The notes beneath the pieces are model-generated. The model ran no database searches and was not told the origin of the DNA. It saw only the letters and a list, made by a program, of their open reading frames with translations. A stretch of DNA of 64,000 nt from NCBI GenBank assembly GCA_900769795.1, contig CAAGHZ010000028.1:1-64000 (forward strand), given 5' to 3'. Position 1 is the first letter of the stretch. The number at the start of each line of letters is the position of its first letter. This DNA comes from Clostridia bacterium (GTDB lineage Bacteria > Bacillota > Clostridia > Monoglobales > Monoglobaceae). Shown here piece by piece: positions 10,495 to 18,835 of the stretch. The position numbers were made by a program, and so were the translations under genes.

Positions 10495-10523
10495 ATTATA
10501 TACAATTTATTCGTTTTTGTCAA
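10495..10523 (-). promoter_or_regulatory. consensus promoter for the GT2 gene
   Basis: On the minus strand, a perfect TTGACA and a perfect TATAAT are separated by 17 bp. The rest of the 344-bp gap (10361-10704) is AT-rich and holds this promoter, the leader hairpin, and the divergent typA promoter at 10645. I see no other gene in it. Confidence 0.85.
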
Positions 10524-10644
10524 TTCTGTAAAAAAACCAATCTTTTTCATTTTGGTATAACGCTTTTTGTGTAAGATTTACATTATATACTAAATATATG
10601 TAGCCTTGTCTTGTGATATGCAGCGGGAAAAGATAATATAATTG

Positions 10645-10673
10645 TTTACAACCTCGCATAAATGTGATATAAT
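10645..10673 (+). promoter_or_regulatory. promoter for typA
   Basis: TTTACA, a 17-bp spacer, and TATAAT preceded by TGA (extended -10). It lies 31 bp before the ATG of typA. Confidence 0.82.
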
Positions 10674-10704
10674 TTATATATTAAAAGGATAGGTGACACT
10701 ACAA

Positions 10705-12531
10705 ATGAAAAGAGAAGATTTGAGAAATATTGCGATTATCGCCCACGTTGACCATGGCAAGACAACCCTGGTTGACGAGATGTTAAAGCAGGGCGGAATA
10801 TACAGAGAAAATCAGGTTGTCGAAGAGAGGGTTATGGATAACGGTGATTTAGAGCGAGAGAGAGGTATTACTATTCTTGCCAAGAACACCTCTGTGTATT
10901 ATCAGGATATAAAGATGAACATAATTGACACGCCGGGGCACGCAGACTTCAGTGGTGAGGTAGAGCGTATCTTAAAGATGGTAAACGGCGTTATTTTGCT
11001 TGTTGATGCGGCAGAGGGCCCCATGCCCCAGACAAGATTTGTTCTGCAGAAGGCACTAGAGATGAATCACAGAGTAATAATAGTGGTAAACAAAATCGAC
11101 AGACCCGATGCCAGACTTGACGAGATACCTGATGAGATACTTGACTTGCTTATAGAACTTGAAGCAAACGATGAGCAGTTAGAAAGCCCGATTATATTCT
11201 GCTCAGGCAGAGCGGGTACGGCATCTCTTTCTCAGTATGAGCAAGGAGAGGACCTTGGTATATTGTTTGAGACCATCAAAAACTACATCCCCGCGCCGGA
11301 GGGCGACGGAGAGGGAAAGGTGCAGATGCTTGTTTCCTCTATTGACTATAATGACTATGTAGGCAGAATTGCCATAGGCAGAATCGAGAGGGGAGAACTT
11401 AAGAAAAACCAGGATGTTATCGTCTGCGACTACCATGGCAAGCATGAGCCGTATAAGTCAAAGATTGTAAACATCTATCAGATAGACGGTCTTGGCAGAA
11501 CAGCCGTTGATTCGGCAAGGGTTGGAGACATTGTCTGCTTCTCGGGAGTAACTGATATTACCATAGGTGATACCATTGCCGATGTTGATGCGCCCGAGCC
11601 ACTGCCATTTGTCAAGATAAGCGAGCCGACAATTGAGATGACTTTCTCGGTAAATGACAGTCCTTTTGCAGGTAAGGAAGGTAAGTTTGTCACATCAAGA
11701 CAAATCAGAGACCGACTTATGAGAGAGATGCTCAAGGATGTATCGCTTAGGGTAGAGGATGGAGATACAACCGATAGTTTCCGCGTTGCAGGAAGAGGAG
11801 AGATGCACATTTCAATTCTGATTGAGACAATGCGCCGTGAGGGGTATGAATTCTCTGTCAGCACGCCAAGAGTGCTCTACAAGGAGATAGACGGAGTAAA
11901 GTGCGAGCCGATTGAGCGTCTTGTAATAGATGTGCCGGAGGCCTCTATGGGTGCGGTTATGGAGAAGATTGGCTCGAGAAAGGCCGACCTTGTGAGTATG
12001 GCGCCTCAGGGAGAGAGAATGAAACTTGAATATCTTATTCCCGCAAGAGGCTTGCTTGGATACAGAAATGAATTCCTGACCGATACCAGAGGAGAGGGAA
12101 TCATGAACTCCATCTTTGATAGTTACCAGCCATTTAAGGGAGAGATTACAACCCGTCACACAGGCTCTCTTGTGTCTTTTGATACAGGCGAGGCGGTTGG
12201 ATATGGAATCTTTAAAGTACAGGACAGAGGCACAATGTTTATCGGTCCCGGCGCTGCGGTTTATGAGGGGATGATAGTAGGTTGGTCGCCAAAGAGTGAG
12301 GATATCAACGTCAACGTCTGCAAGAAGAAGCAACTTACCAATACAAGAGCGTCAGGCAGTGACGAGGCACTGCGTCTCGTTCCTCCACAGATAATGAGTC
12401 TTGAGGCTTGTCTTGAGTTCCTGGCAGATGATGAACTTTTAGAGGTTACGCCCGAGAGCCTGAGGTTGAGAAAGAGGATACTCAACAATCAACTCAGAGC
12501 GAAGGCAAATGCTCATAAAAAGAATGGATAA
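10705..12531 (+). CDS. typA: ribosome-associated GTPase TypA/BipA
   Basis: A translational GTPase of the EF-G family that binds the ribosome and helps 50S assembly and growth under stress. The G1 motif AHVDHGKTT is at residues 12-20. Next come RGITILAKN (switch I), DTPGHADF (G3), NKIDRPDAR (G4) and the C-terminal BipA-specific domain with LIPARGLLGYRNEFLTDTRG. The ATG at 10705 gives MKREDLRNIAIIAHVDH, which matches family starts. A GTG four codons earlier falls inside the AGGATAGG ribosome site. The length of 608 residues is normal. It is preceded by its own promoter. Confidence 0.97.
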   Translation: MKREDLRNIAIIAHVDHGKTTLVDEMLKQGGIYRENQVVEERVMDNGDLERERGITILAKNTSVYYQDIKMNIIDTPGHADFSGEVERILKMVNGVILLVDAAEGPMPQTRFVLQKALEMNHRVIIVVNKIDRPDARLDEIPDEILDLLIELEANDEQLESPIIFCSGRAGTASLSQYEQGEDLGILFETIKNYIPAPEGDGEGKVQMLVSSIDYNDYVGRIAIGRIERGELKKNQDVIVCDYHGKHEPYKSKIVNIYQIDGLGRTAVDSARVGDIVCFSGVTDITIGDTIADVDAPEPLPFVKISEPTIEMTFSVNDSPFAGKEGKFVTSRQIRDRLMREMLKDVSLRVEDGDTTDSFRVAGRGEMHISILIETMRREGYEFSVSTPRVLYKEIDGVKCEPIERLVIDVPEASMGAVMEKIGSRKADLVSMAPQGERMKLEYLIPARGLLGYRNEFLTDTRGEGIMNSIFDSYQPFKGEITTRHTGSLVSFDTGEAVGYGIFKVQDRGTMFIGPGAAVYEGMIVGWSPKSEDINVNVCKKKQLTNTRASGSDEALRLVPPQIMSLEACLEFLADDELLEVTPESLRLRKRILNNQLRAKANAHKKNG

Positions 12532-12606
12532 AATATGGGTGCGGTTTCGGCACTCGTCCGGGCGAGATATCGCCTAAATAATAAAACCTTAAGGAGAGTG
12601 TTTTAT

Positions 12607-14082
12607 ATGAAAAAGTTAGTAGCATTGTTGCTTACTGTTGTTATGGTGCTTGGTACTGTGTCGGTGTTTGCAGACAACGATCTGTGGCAGGGATTCTATG
12701 ATGCCTGTGATGTAAAGATTACATCAGGAAACGTAAAAATGGATGCAACAATTGACCTCAGGGGAAGTATGATTGAAATGTCAGGGATTCCTCAGGGGAC
12801 TTTTGCAACAGTGAATTATGATTTAAACGTAGTCGGAAACGAAGCCCAGACAAAATGTGATGCAGATGGTAAAATCAGTATAAGCGCACCGATGGTTATG
12901 CCGGAGCCAATGAATTTCGAAATTTGGCTTAAAGAAGACATAACAGATTTAAACAATCCGCAACTATATCTGATACTCAGGCTTGCTGAGGTTCTCAAGC
13001 AGGAAGTTGGCATTGACGAGGAGTATATTTTTATTGATTATACCGCTATCCCCGGCTTTGAAGATATGCTTAAAGTTTTGGCAAGCATTGAGCAGTCGGA
13101 TATAGAAAAATTTATAAAAATGCTTGAAGAATCTCTTGGAGAGAAAATAGATGCAAGTAAAATTGCGGAGTACGAGCAGAGAATAAAGGGACTTCTTAAT
13201 GAACTTACCATTACATTTGACGGTTTAAAATATATTGTGACAGCCGGTGATGCTCAACTTAAGAATGTGTTTGTAGGAATTTTCGAGATACTGATTGATA
13301 TGCTTGCTTACATAGATAGTGAAGGCTTGGCAGATATGGACATCTACCAAGCAAGAGAAGGTCTTGAAATGCTCAGACAGTTGCTTGCAAAGGTGCAGAT
13401 TTTTGACCCATTCAAAGGTATGGTTATAGAAATTGCGCAGGACGGCACATATGTGCATACAGAGATAAACATAGAAACAAATCTGTATGACATTATTGCA
13501 GTCGTTGACCCTCAATCTGCTATAGGCGGAGAAGCATATCGCGGTATGCTTGATATCGGCGCATCCGTTAGGGTAAACGGGTATATTACACCTCTTGCAA
13601 GCGATTATATAATTAACTTCCCTGCATTGACGCCTGAGAACACTTATGTTGCAATAGGAGAACTTAAAGAAATTGGTGACGCATCTGCGTATTATGAAGA
13701 GGCACCCTATGTATCGATCAAGTATAACGATGATGTGTTAGCCCTTGAGAATGTACCTGTTATGTGTGCAGACAGAACATTTGTTCCGCTTCGTGAACTT
13801 GCCAACACCTTTGGTATAAGCGACAGTGACATACACTATGATGAAGCAACCGAGAGGGTTACAATCAAGAGCGGTGACGTTGAGATTGTTATGCACATCG
13901 GAAGCACAGAGGCATATGTAAATGGCGAACTTGCATGGCTTGATGTTCCTGCGTTTACTCATAACGACAGAACTTATATCCCTGTAAGATTTGTATCAGA
14001 GATGTTTAAAAAGAATGTAGACTACATTGACCTTAACGCAACGGGTCAAGGAAACGGACTTATAGTAATAATCAACGATTAA
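12607..14082 (+). CDS. secreted protein with copper-amine-oxidase-like stalk domain
   Basis: A 491-residue exported protein of unknown function. MKKLVALLLTVVMVLG then VSVFA form a clear signal peptide with cleavage near residue 20. The middle (about 30-375) is not recognised. It is rich in acidic helices and beta segments and resembles the large lipoprotein-like surface proteins common in Clostridia. The C-terminal 110 residues match the copper amine oxidase N-terminal (stalk) domain: VPLRELANTFGI, YDEATERVTIKSG, a VNGE turn, and TYIPVRFVSEMF. The start has AAGGAG 11 bases upstream. The frame extends 24 codons further upstream, but that part lacks a ribosome site and covers a hairpin-rich gap after typA. 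A terminator follows. Confidence 0.85.
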   Translation: MKKLVALLLTVVMVLGTVSVFADNDLWQGFYDACDVKITSGNVKMDATIDLRGSMIEMSGIPQGTFATVNYDLNVVGNEAQTKCDADGKISISAPMVMPEPMNFEIWLKEDITDLNNPQLYLILRLAEVLKQEVGIDEEYIFIDYTAIPGFEDMLKVLASIEQSDIEKFIKMLEESLGEKIDASKIAEYEQRIKGLLNELTITFDGLKYIVTAGDAQLKNVFVGIFEILIDMLAYIDSEGLADMDIYQAREGLEMLRQLLAKVQIFDPFKGMVIEIAQDGTYVHTEINIETNLYDIIAVVDPQSAIGGEAYRGMLDIGASVRVNGYITPLASDYIINFPALTPENTYVAIGELKEIGDASAYYEEAPYVSIKYNDDVLALENVPVMCADRTFVPLRELANTFGISDSDIHYDEATERVTIKSGDVEIVMHIGSTEAYVNGELAWLDVPAFTHNDRTYIPVRFVSEMFKKNVDYIDLNATGQGNGLIVIIND

Positions 14083-14093
14083 TAGGATTTAAA

Positions 14094-14129
14094 ACGCCTA
14101 GAGCAGTGGCTCTGGGCGTTATTTTTTTG
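14094..14129 (+). terminator. intrinsic terminator before the capsid module
   Basis: A 12-bp stem (one G-T pair), AACGCCTAGAGC with GCTCTGGGCGTT, encloses an AGTG loop and is followed by a T8 tract with one A. It separates the secreted stalk-domain gene from the phage-type module. Confidence 0.92.
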
Positions 14130-14141
14130 CCTTATTCACAC

Positions 14142-14181
14142 TATGGCACGCTATGACACTTTTAGGTGGTGTATTATAAGA
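14142..14181 (+). promoter_or_regulatory. possible promoter and 10-bp direct repeat ahead of the capsid module
   Basis: CTATGGCACG and CTATGACACT lie in tandem at 14142 and 14152. ATGACA at 14154, a 16-bp spacer and TATAAG at 14176 would make a moderate promoter overlapping the second copy. The repeat could be an operator. The remaining leader to 14262 holds a CCCC...GGGG hairpin just before the ribosome site. Confidence 0.4.
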
Positions 14182-14261
14182 GCGTGCAGTGGATGAACCA
14201 TCAATCCCCGGGAACTGTACAAATAAGATTCCCCGCTATCAAAGGGGAGAAAGGAGAAAAT

Positions 14262-14735
14262 ATGTTAGGTTTTGGTACAAACAAAAGACAGAGCGTGCCG
14301 AATATGAATTCCGTTGTAAACGGAGCAAATTCTGCGGCTTCAAACTACAAGGAGGAGGGTAACTTCGACAATGCGCAAAAAGAGGCGTACATAAACTCTA
14401 AAGTTCAGGAACTTGAAGAGCAGTGCCTTGAATTTTTGAAGAAGAACCCGAATTTTGACATGAGAGCAGAAATGGAAAATCCTGTTTTCAAGAATTATGT
14501 GTTAGGTTGTGGCCTCAGTATTGAGGATGCCTACATCCTCACTCACAAGGAAGAAATCTTCGGTGCCCTTGCGAATAAGACCGCAAAGCGTTCCGCGGTG
14601 AGTGACAGAATTGCTGAAAACGGTGCAGGTAAAAACAGCCCTGTTTCTGTAAAGAAAAACCCAAAGGATATGTCCGACAAGGAGATAGATGCCATAATTG
14701 CGAGAGTAAACCGTGGCGAAAAGATAAGTTTCTAA
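14262..14735 (+). CDS. putative capsid scaffolding protein
   Basis: A 157-residue soluble protein immediately upstream of the major capsid gene, where scaffolds are normally encoded. It is helical and charged. A central segment, NPNFDMRAEMENPVFKNYVL followed by GLSIEDAYILTHKEEI, and the basic C-terminus IIARVNRGEKISF resemble small scaffold-like proteins found next to capsid genes in Firmicutes phages. That similarity is from memory and untested. The chosen ATG has AAAGGAG seven bases upstream; an in-frame upstream extension has no ribosome site. Assembly scaffolding is an inference from position and composition. Confidence 0.6.
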   Translation: MLGFGTNKRQSVPNMNSVVNGANSAASNYKEEGNFDNAQKEAYINSKVQELEEQCLEFLKKNPNFDMRAEMENPVFKNYVLGCGLSIEDAYILTHKEEIFGALANKTAKRSAVSDRIAENGAGKNSPVSVKKNPKDMSDKEIDAIIARVNRGEKISF

Positions 14736-14778
14736 GATAGGATAATCCCAAAATATCTAAAAGAAAAGGAGAATTTTT

Positions 14779-16017
14779 ATGAGCATAAACTACAATACTC
14801 AGACAACAACTACAAACAATGCAGGTAACAATCTTACCGCAGAAATGAAGAACTATTATGACAGAGCTCTTATCCGATTTGCAACACCCAAGCTTGTTCA
14901 CGCGCAGTTTGGACAGAAGAAGCCAATTCCTGCCGGCAACGGTAAGACAATTGAATTCAGAAAGTTCAATCCGCTTCCAAAGGCGCTGCGCCCTCTTACT
15001 GAAGGCGTAACCCCAAGCGGCAACAACCTTAATGTAACAACTGTAGAATCTACGGTTGAACAGTATGGTGACTATGTTACACTTTCTGATATGCTTACAC
15101 TTGCGTCTATTGACTCTGTTATCAATGAGACCCAGACTGTTCTCGGTGATCAGGCAGGCCGTACACTTGATACAGTTATCCGCGAGAAGATTAATGCAGG
15201 TACTAACGTTCAGTACGGCGCAGGCAAGGCAGACAGAAGTTTGCTCGTCGGTGGACTTGCAACTTATGAGGATAACGATTACCTCAGCGTAAAGGCTGTA
15301 AAGAGAGCAGTTGCTACTCTTAAGAGAAATAATGCAACACCTTTTAAGGATGGTTGCTATGTTGCAATCATTCACCCTGATGTTGCCAACGATTTGACCA
15401 ACGATCCTGAGTGGAAGGCTGTAAAGCAGAACGTTGACCCCGAGGATTGGTACAAGGGTGCAATCGGTAAAATCCACGGTGTTGTTTTCGTGGAGTCTAC
15501 TGAGGCGAAGATCTTCTCTGCAAAGAACTTAAGAAACGCAGAAGAGTTAGAAGTTGGCGGTCCTAAAACATTGACAGTCGCGTCTGTTTCAGACAAGACA
15601 ATCACAATTAAAGAAGATTTGTCAGAGGCTGATGCATCGGCACTTGCGGGCAGAAACATCCAGATTGACGGCTTTGATTATTCAATCGTAAATGCTGTGG
15701 CAGGCGATGCAGGCGCTGCAACAATTACTATCGCAGAGACACCTGATGCGGCTGTTTCTGCAAACACTGTGATATACCCCGGTGGCGCAGGTGCTGATGG
15801 AAGAGATGTATATTCTACACTCTTTATCGGTCAGAACGCTTATGGTGTAACAAACATCGAAGGTGGCGGACTTGAGACAATTCTCAAGCAGAAGGGTAGC
15901 GCCGGCACAGGCGACCCGCTCGACCAGAGAAGTACTGTTGGCTGGAAAGCTACACAGACTGCAGAGATTCTCTCGCCTGAGTTTATGGTAAGAGTCGAGA
16001 CAACCTGCAGTTATTAA
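14779..16017 (+). CDS. N4-gp56-family phage major capsid protein
   Basis: A 412-residue HK97-fold major capsid protein of the N4-gp56 family. Support comes from the N-terminal MKNYYDRALIRFATPKLVH, the KPIPAGNGKTIEFRKFNPLP segment, LTEGVTP, YGDYVTLSDMLTLASIDSVI, the IIHPDVANDL block, and the C-terminal RSTVGWKATQTAEILSPEFM. A domain of about 75 residues (roughly 255-330, TLTVASVSDKTITIKEDLS onwards) is inserted before the C-terminal part and may be exposed on the shell. The ribosome site AAAAGGAG is strong. The protein appears intact, with no frameshift. It normally forms an icosahedral shell. The neighbours are other structural genes, but no portal or terminase is present. Confidence 0.9.
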   Translation: MSINYNTQTTTTNNAGNNLTAEMKNYYDRALIRFATPKLVHAQFGQKKPIPAGNGKTIEFRKFNPLPKALRPLTEGVTPSGNNLNVTTVESTVEQYGDYVTLSDMLTLASIDSVINETQTVLGDQAGRTLDTVIREKINAGTNVQYGAGKADRSLLVGGLATYEDNDYLSVKAVKRAVATLKRNNATPFKDGCYVAIIHPDVANDLTNDPEWKAVKQNVDPEDWYKGAIGKIHGVVFVESTEAKIFSAKNLRNAEELEVGGPKTLTVASVSDKTITIKEDLSEADASALAGRNIQIDGFDYSIVNAVAGDAGAATITIAETPDAAVSANTVIYPGGAGADGRDVYSTLFIGQNAYGVTNIEGGGLETILKQKGSAGTGDPLDQRSTVGWKATQTAEILSPEFMVRVETTCSY

Positions 16018-16024
16018 TTGAAAA

Positions 16025-16045
16025 GGGGCGGAATAAATCCGCCCC
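16025..16045 (+). other. hairpin after the major capsid gene
   Basis: An 8-bp all-paired stem, GGGGCGGA with TCCGCCCC, closes an ATAAA loop 7 bp after the capsid stop. There is no T tract. Its position suggests a 3' stabiliser that lets the capsid message accumulate above the downstream genes. Confidence 0.6.
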
Positions 16046-16073
16046 CCAAATATAAGCCAAAGGAGGAATAAAA

Positions 16074-16325
16074 ATGGCAGCAAAAAACAATACAAAGACA
16101 AAAGCAGAGAAGATAGAGGCTTTTTATAACGAGCTTGTACCGGTAATGCTTATAAAGGATAATGCGAAGTACAAGGATGATGTGACCGTGACAGTTAACG
16201 GCACAAATTATCAGTTGCAGCGCGGGGTTCAGGTAATGGTGCCAAGATGCGTTGCCCTTGTGATAGAACGTAGCCGCATACAGGAACTTGAGGCTCAGGT
16301 GTATATGGACAGTTTGAAAGGATAG
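16074..16325 (+). CDS. small protein of the capsid module
   Basis: An 83-residue protein that I do not recognise. A lysine-rich N-terminus (residues 1-15) is followed by a short beta-type core (VTVTVNGTNYQLQRGVQVMV) and a C-terminal helix ending LEAQVYMDSLKG. The core looks like an all-beta fold with hydrophobic alternation. It lies directly after the major capsid gene, a common place for decoration or head-completion proteins. The ribosome site is AAGGAGGA and the next gene starts 7 bp after its stop, so it is clearly translated as part of the operon. Confidence 0.6.
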   Translation: MAAKNNTKTKAEKIEAFYNELVPVMLIKDNAKYKDDVTVTVNGTNYQLQRGVQVMVPRCVALVIERSRIQELEAQVYMDSLKG

Positions 16326-16332
16326 GTGAAAT

Positions 16333-17118
16333 ATGGAGATATTAAGGGCGATCGAGAGAGCCGACGCACTCTGCCCCAACCCCTATACCTTAGAGGAGAA
16401 ACTGTGCTGGTGTGATGAAGTAACCGCCCAGCTGCGTCGGGAGATTATAAAAGTATATGATATGATAGAAACCGAGATAGACGAGAGCGGAAATGTTATG
16501 CTGCCGGATGACATTCCTTTCGAGAGGGTTGAAAATCTGTTTTACGGAAACCAGGTTTTAGAGAAACAGGATTTTCGAAGTTTTATGTCAAGGCTGAGCG
16601 ATACTGATATAAAGTATACCATCCCTAAAAAAATCAGGGCGGTCTATCTGGATTTGCCAAAGCCTATATTAAGGCTTGAAATCAAAGGTGAATTCAATAC
16701 AAGCGAGAACTTAATAGAAATCACAGCGTCGCCCTTTGCAGAGGGTGACAAAATAGAGGTTTGCGTTCTTACTGATATTGATGACGAGCCAAAATGGGAG
16801 ACGGCAATGTGTGCTTATATAGTAGAGAGGTTTAATGATAAAATTCTGCTTGATGGTGATTTGCTGGAGGCGCAGACTATGGCACCTCTTGCAATAAGAA
16901 GGGTTATTACGGACTTTACTGCCATTGATGAGGCACCCTATGACTCTATGTATATAGAGTATATTCTTGCAAAGATGGCTCTCTATCAACATGATTACAC
17001 CGGCTATAACGCTCATATGACGCAGTTTAACAGTTTGTATGAGACTCTGCGCAGAGAATATAAAACTCGCAGTCCTCTTACAAATCAGGTGAATTTTAAG
17101 AATTATAGCCGTATTTAG
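16333..17118 (+). CDS. phage neck/adaptor-like structural protein
   Basis: A 261-residue soluble protein. The helical N-terminus (residues 1-50) is followed by a beta-rich middle (about 100-165) and a helical C-terminus, YILAKMALYQHDYTGYNAHM and so on. The late motif of Tyr-rich helices followed by RREYKTRSPL recalls head-to-tail adaptor proteins of short-tailed phages. It starts 7 bp after the preceding gene with GGATAGG upstream and is followed 23 bp later by the beta-propeller-like gene. Its assignment as a neck protein is inferred from gene order and domain layout. I cannot match it to a named family. Confidence 0.5.
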   Translation: MEILRAIERADALCPNPYTLEEKLCWCDEVTAQLRREIIKVYDMIETEIDESGNVMLPDDIPFERVENLFYGNQVLEKQDFRSFMSRLSDTDIKYTIPKKIRAVYLDLPKPILRLEIKGEFNTSENLIEITASPFAEGDKIEVCVLTDIDDEPKWETAMCAYIVERFNDKILLDGDLLEAQTMAPLAIRRVITDFTAIDEAPYDSMYIEYILAKMALYQHDYTGYNAHMTQFNSLYETLRREYKTRSPLTNQVNFKNYSRI

Positions 17119-17141
17119 CGGCAGAAAACGGAGGCAGAAAA

Positions 17142-18800
17142 ATGTTATTACCACGCTTTGAGGCGAAAGAAAATACAAAAGTTCAGCTCAGTGTTTTTGC
17201 GGGGCTGAACCAAAGAGACAAAATATCAGACACGGAACTTACCCATATGGTAAATATGTCGGCTGATGCAGTGCCGGCTCTGTCCCCCAGAGAGCCAAGA
17301 AAATTTGTGGCAAATGTTGCGGGTGCTACCGCTGTTTGTGCGCCGGAGTACACAGGTGGAGAACTTTCTGCCTTCACAGGGGTAAGGGGCACCACCTTTT
17401 ACTATAACGGCAAAGCGATGGGCGGAGCCCTGAGCGAAGGGACAAAATCAATAGCGGATTTCAACGGGAAGATTTGTATCTTTCCTGATAAGGTCTACTA
17501 TGATTATATGCCAAACCCTGATACGGGTGAGGTAAGTGATGCTCTTGTTTCGATGGAAAAATCCATAACTGTATCGGGGGCAAAACTATATTCAAACTAT
17601 AACGAGGTAACGGGAGAGTATACATCCTATATCTCGGCAAATGGTGCGGACTTTGATAAAAACTTTTCGGTTGGTGACAGTATTGTTATCGCAGGTAGCA
17701 GTAAATCAAAGAACAACACAAAAGTTGTGTCGGGGCGAAAGGATTTTGCATCCGATAATGACATAGTAAGTGTTGTTGCAGAAAAAGTTGCACCCACCCG
17801 TATAGATCTTGTAATGTACAACAAAAAGGGAAAAAAGATGACATTTGACAATGTGGCAGAGGCAAATAAAATCACTTTAAAGAGGGCTATCCCCGATATG
17901 GATCACATTTGTGTCCATAACAACCGTCTGTGGGGAACAGCAGTATCCGGCGAGTGTGTTTATGCATCTAAACTTGGAGATTGTACCAACTTTTATTCCT
18001 ACGCGGGCTTATCTGATGACAGTTGGTATGGCTCTGTCGGCACAGGCGGAGGGTTTACGGGGATTTGCAGTTATCGCAGTGCGGTTGTTGCATTTAAACG
18101 CGGATGTATCCACCACATCTACGGAGATGCTCCGGTAAACTTCTCAATGCCAAAGCAAACGGCAGGGGGTTGTATCGACGCAAGAAGCATAAGTGAGATA
18201 AGCGGAGTTTTATACTATCTGTCTTTTGATGGATTTAAAGCATACAGTGGCGGTGAGCCTTATGATATCTCGCCAAAACTTAAACACAGATATATATCCT
18301 GTGCATCAGGAAGTGATGGCAGACATTATATTGCATCAGCAGTGAGGGAGGATGGAGAAAGAGATGTTCTTGTATATACTCCCGAGATTGATGTGTGGGT
18401 AAGAGAGGATGATGCGCCCTTTATAGATTTTTGCAGTTATAACGGAGAGGTATACGGTATAACCGATGAAGAAATGTATAAAATGAGAGGCGGAAACACC
18501 AGAACAAACTGGAGTGTTACGTCCAAGCGTTTTACCTATGATGTTATGGACCATAAGGGGATGTCGTGTATGTGGATAAGGACAGATATGGATAAAGACT
18601 CTGTATTGCGAGTACTTGTTTCAAGAGATGGAGGCGAGTTTGAGTTGTGCAAGGAGATTGCAGGCGCAGGATTTTTAGTCCATCGCATCCCTGTAAGATT
18701 TGGTAAATGTGAAAGTTTTCGCGTTATGCTTGAAGGAGTGGGCAAAGCAATTGTTCATGATGTTGAGATAACAACTCACAATGGGGGAAGAACAATGTAA
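17142..18800 (+). CDS. beta-propeller-like phage structural protein
   Basis: A 552-residue beta-rich protein without signal peptide or membrane segment. It has repeated four-strand units with small turns (FAGLNQRDKISDTELTHMVN near the start, then NRLWGT, YRSAVVAFKRGCIHHIYG, and GVLYYLSFDGFKAYSGGEPY). This resembles the propeller-like head-stabilising or stopper proteins of short-tailed phages, such as the P22 gp10 type. The resemblance is one of architecture and is not a family match. GGAGGCAG precedes the ATG. The C-terminal approximately 90 residues form a separate beta domain. It would close the neck of a shell, although no portal gene is seen to attach to. Confidence 0.55.
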   Translation: MLLPRFEAKENTKVQLSVFAGLNQRDKISDTELTHMVNMSADAVPALSPREPRKFVANVAGATAVCAPEYTGGELSAFTGVRGTTFYYNGKAMGGALSEGTKSIADFNGKICIFPDKVYYDYMPNPDTGEVSDALVSMEKSITVSGAKLYSNYNEVTGEYTSYISANGADFDKNFSVGDSIVIAGSSKSKNNTKVVSGRKDFASDNDIVSVVAEKVAPTRIDLVMYNKKGKKMTFDNVAEANKITLKRAIPDMDHICVHNNRLWGTAVSGECVYASKLGDCTNFYSYAGLSDDSWYGSVGTGGGFTGICSYRSAVVAFKRGCIHHIYGDAPVNFSMPKQTAGGCIDARSISEISGVLYYLSFDGFKAYSGGEPYDISPKLKHRYISCASGSDGRHYIASAVREDGERDVLVYTPEIDVWVREDDAPFIDFCSYNGEVYGITDEEMYKMRGGNTRTNWSVTSKRFTYDVMDHKGMSCMWIRTDMDKDSVLRVLVSRDGGEFELCKEIAGAGFLVHRIPVRFGKCESFRVMLEGVGKAIVHDVEITTHNGGRTM

Positions 18801-18835
18801 GCCCGTTTAGATGAGCGCGGAGAAAGGAGAAGTAA

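Noticed and set aside
10361..10704. c-di-GMP or other riboswitch in the GT2 leader
   Set aside because: Only one short hairpin is present. The conserved core bases of known riboswitch classes are not seen.
14539..15477. A 312-codon minus-strand frame opposite the capsid genes
   Set aside because: It is the complement of two well-supported plus-strand genes, with Cys- and Leu-rich composition and no ribosome site.
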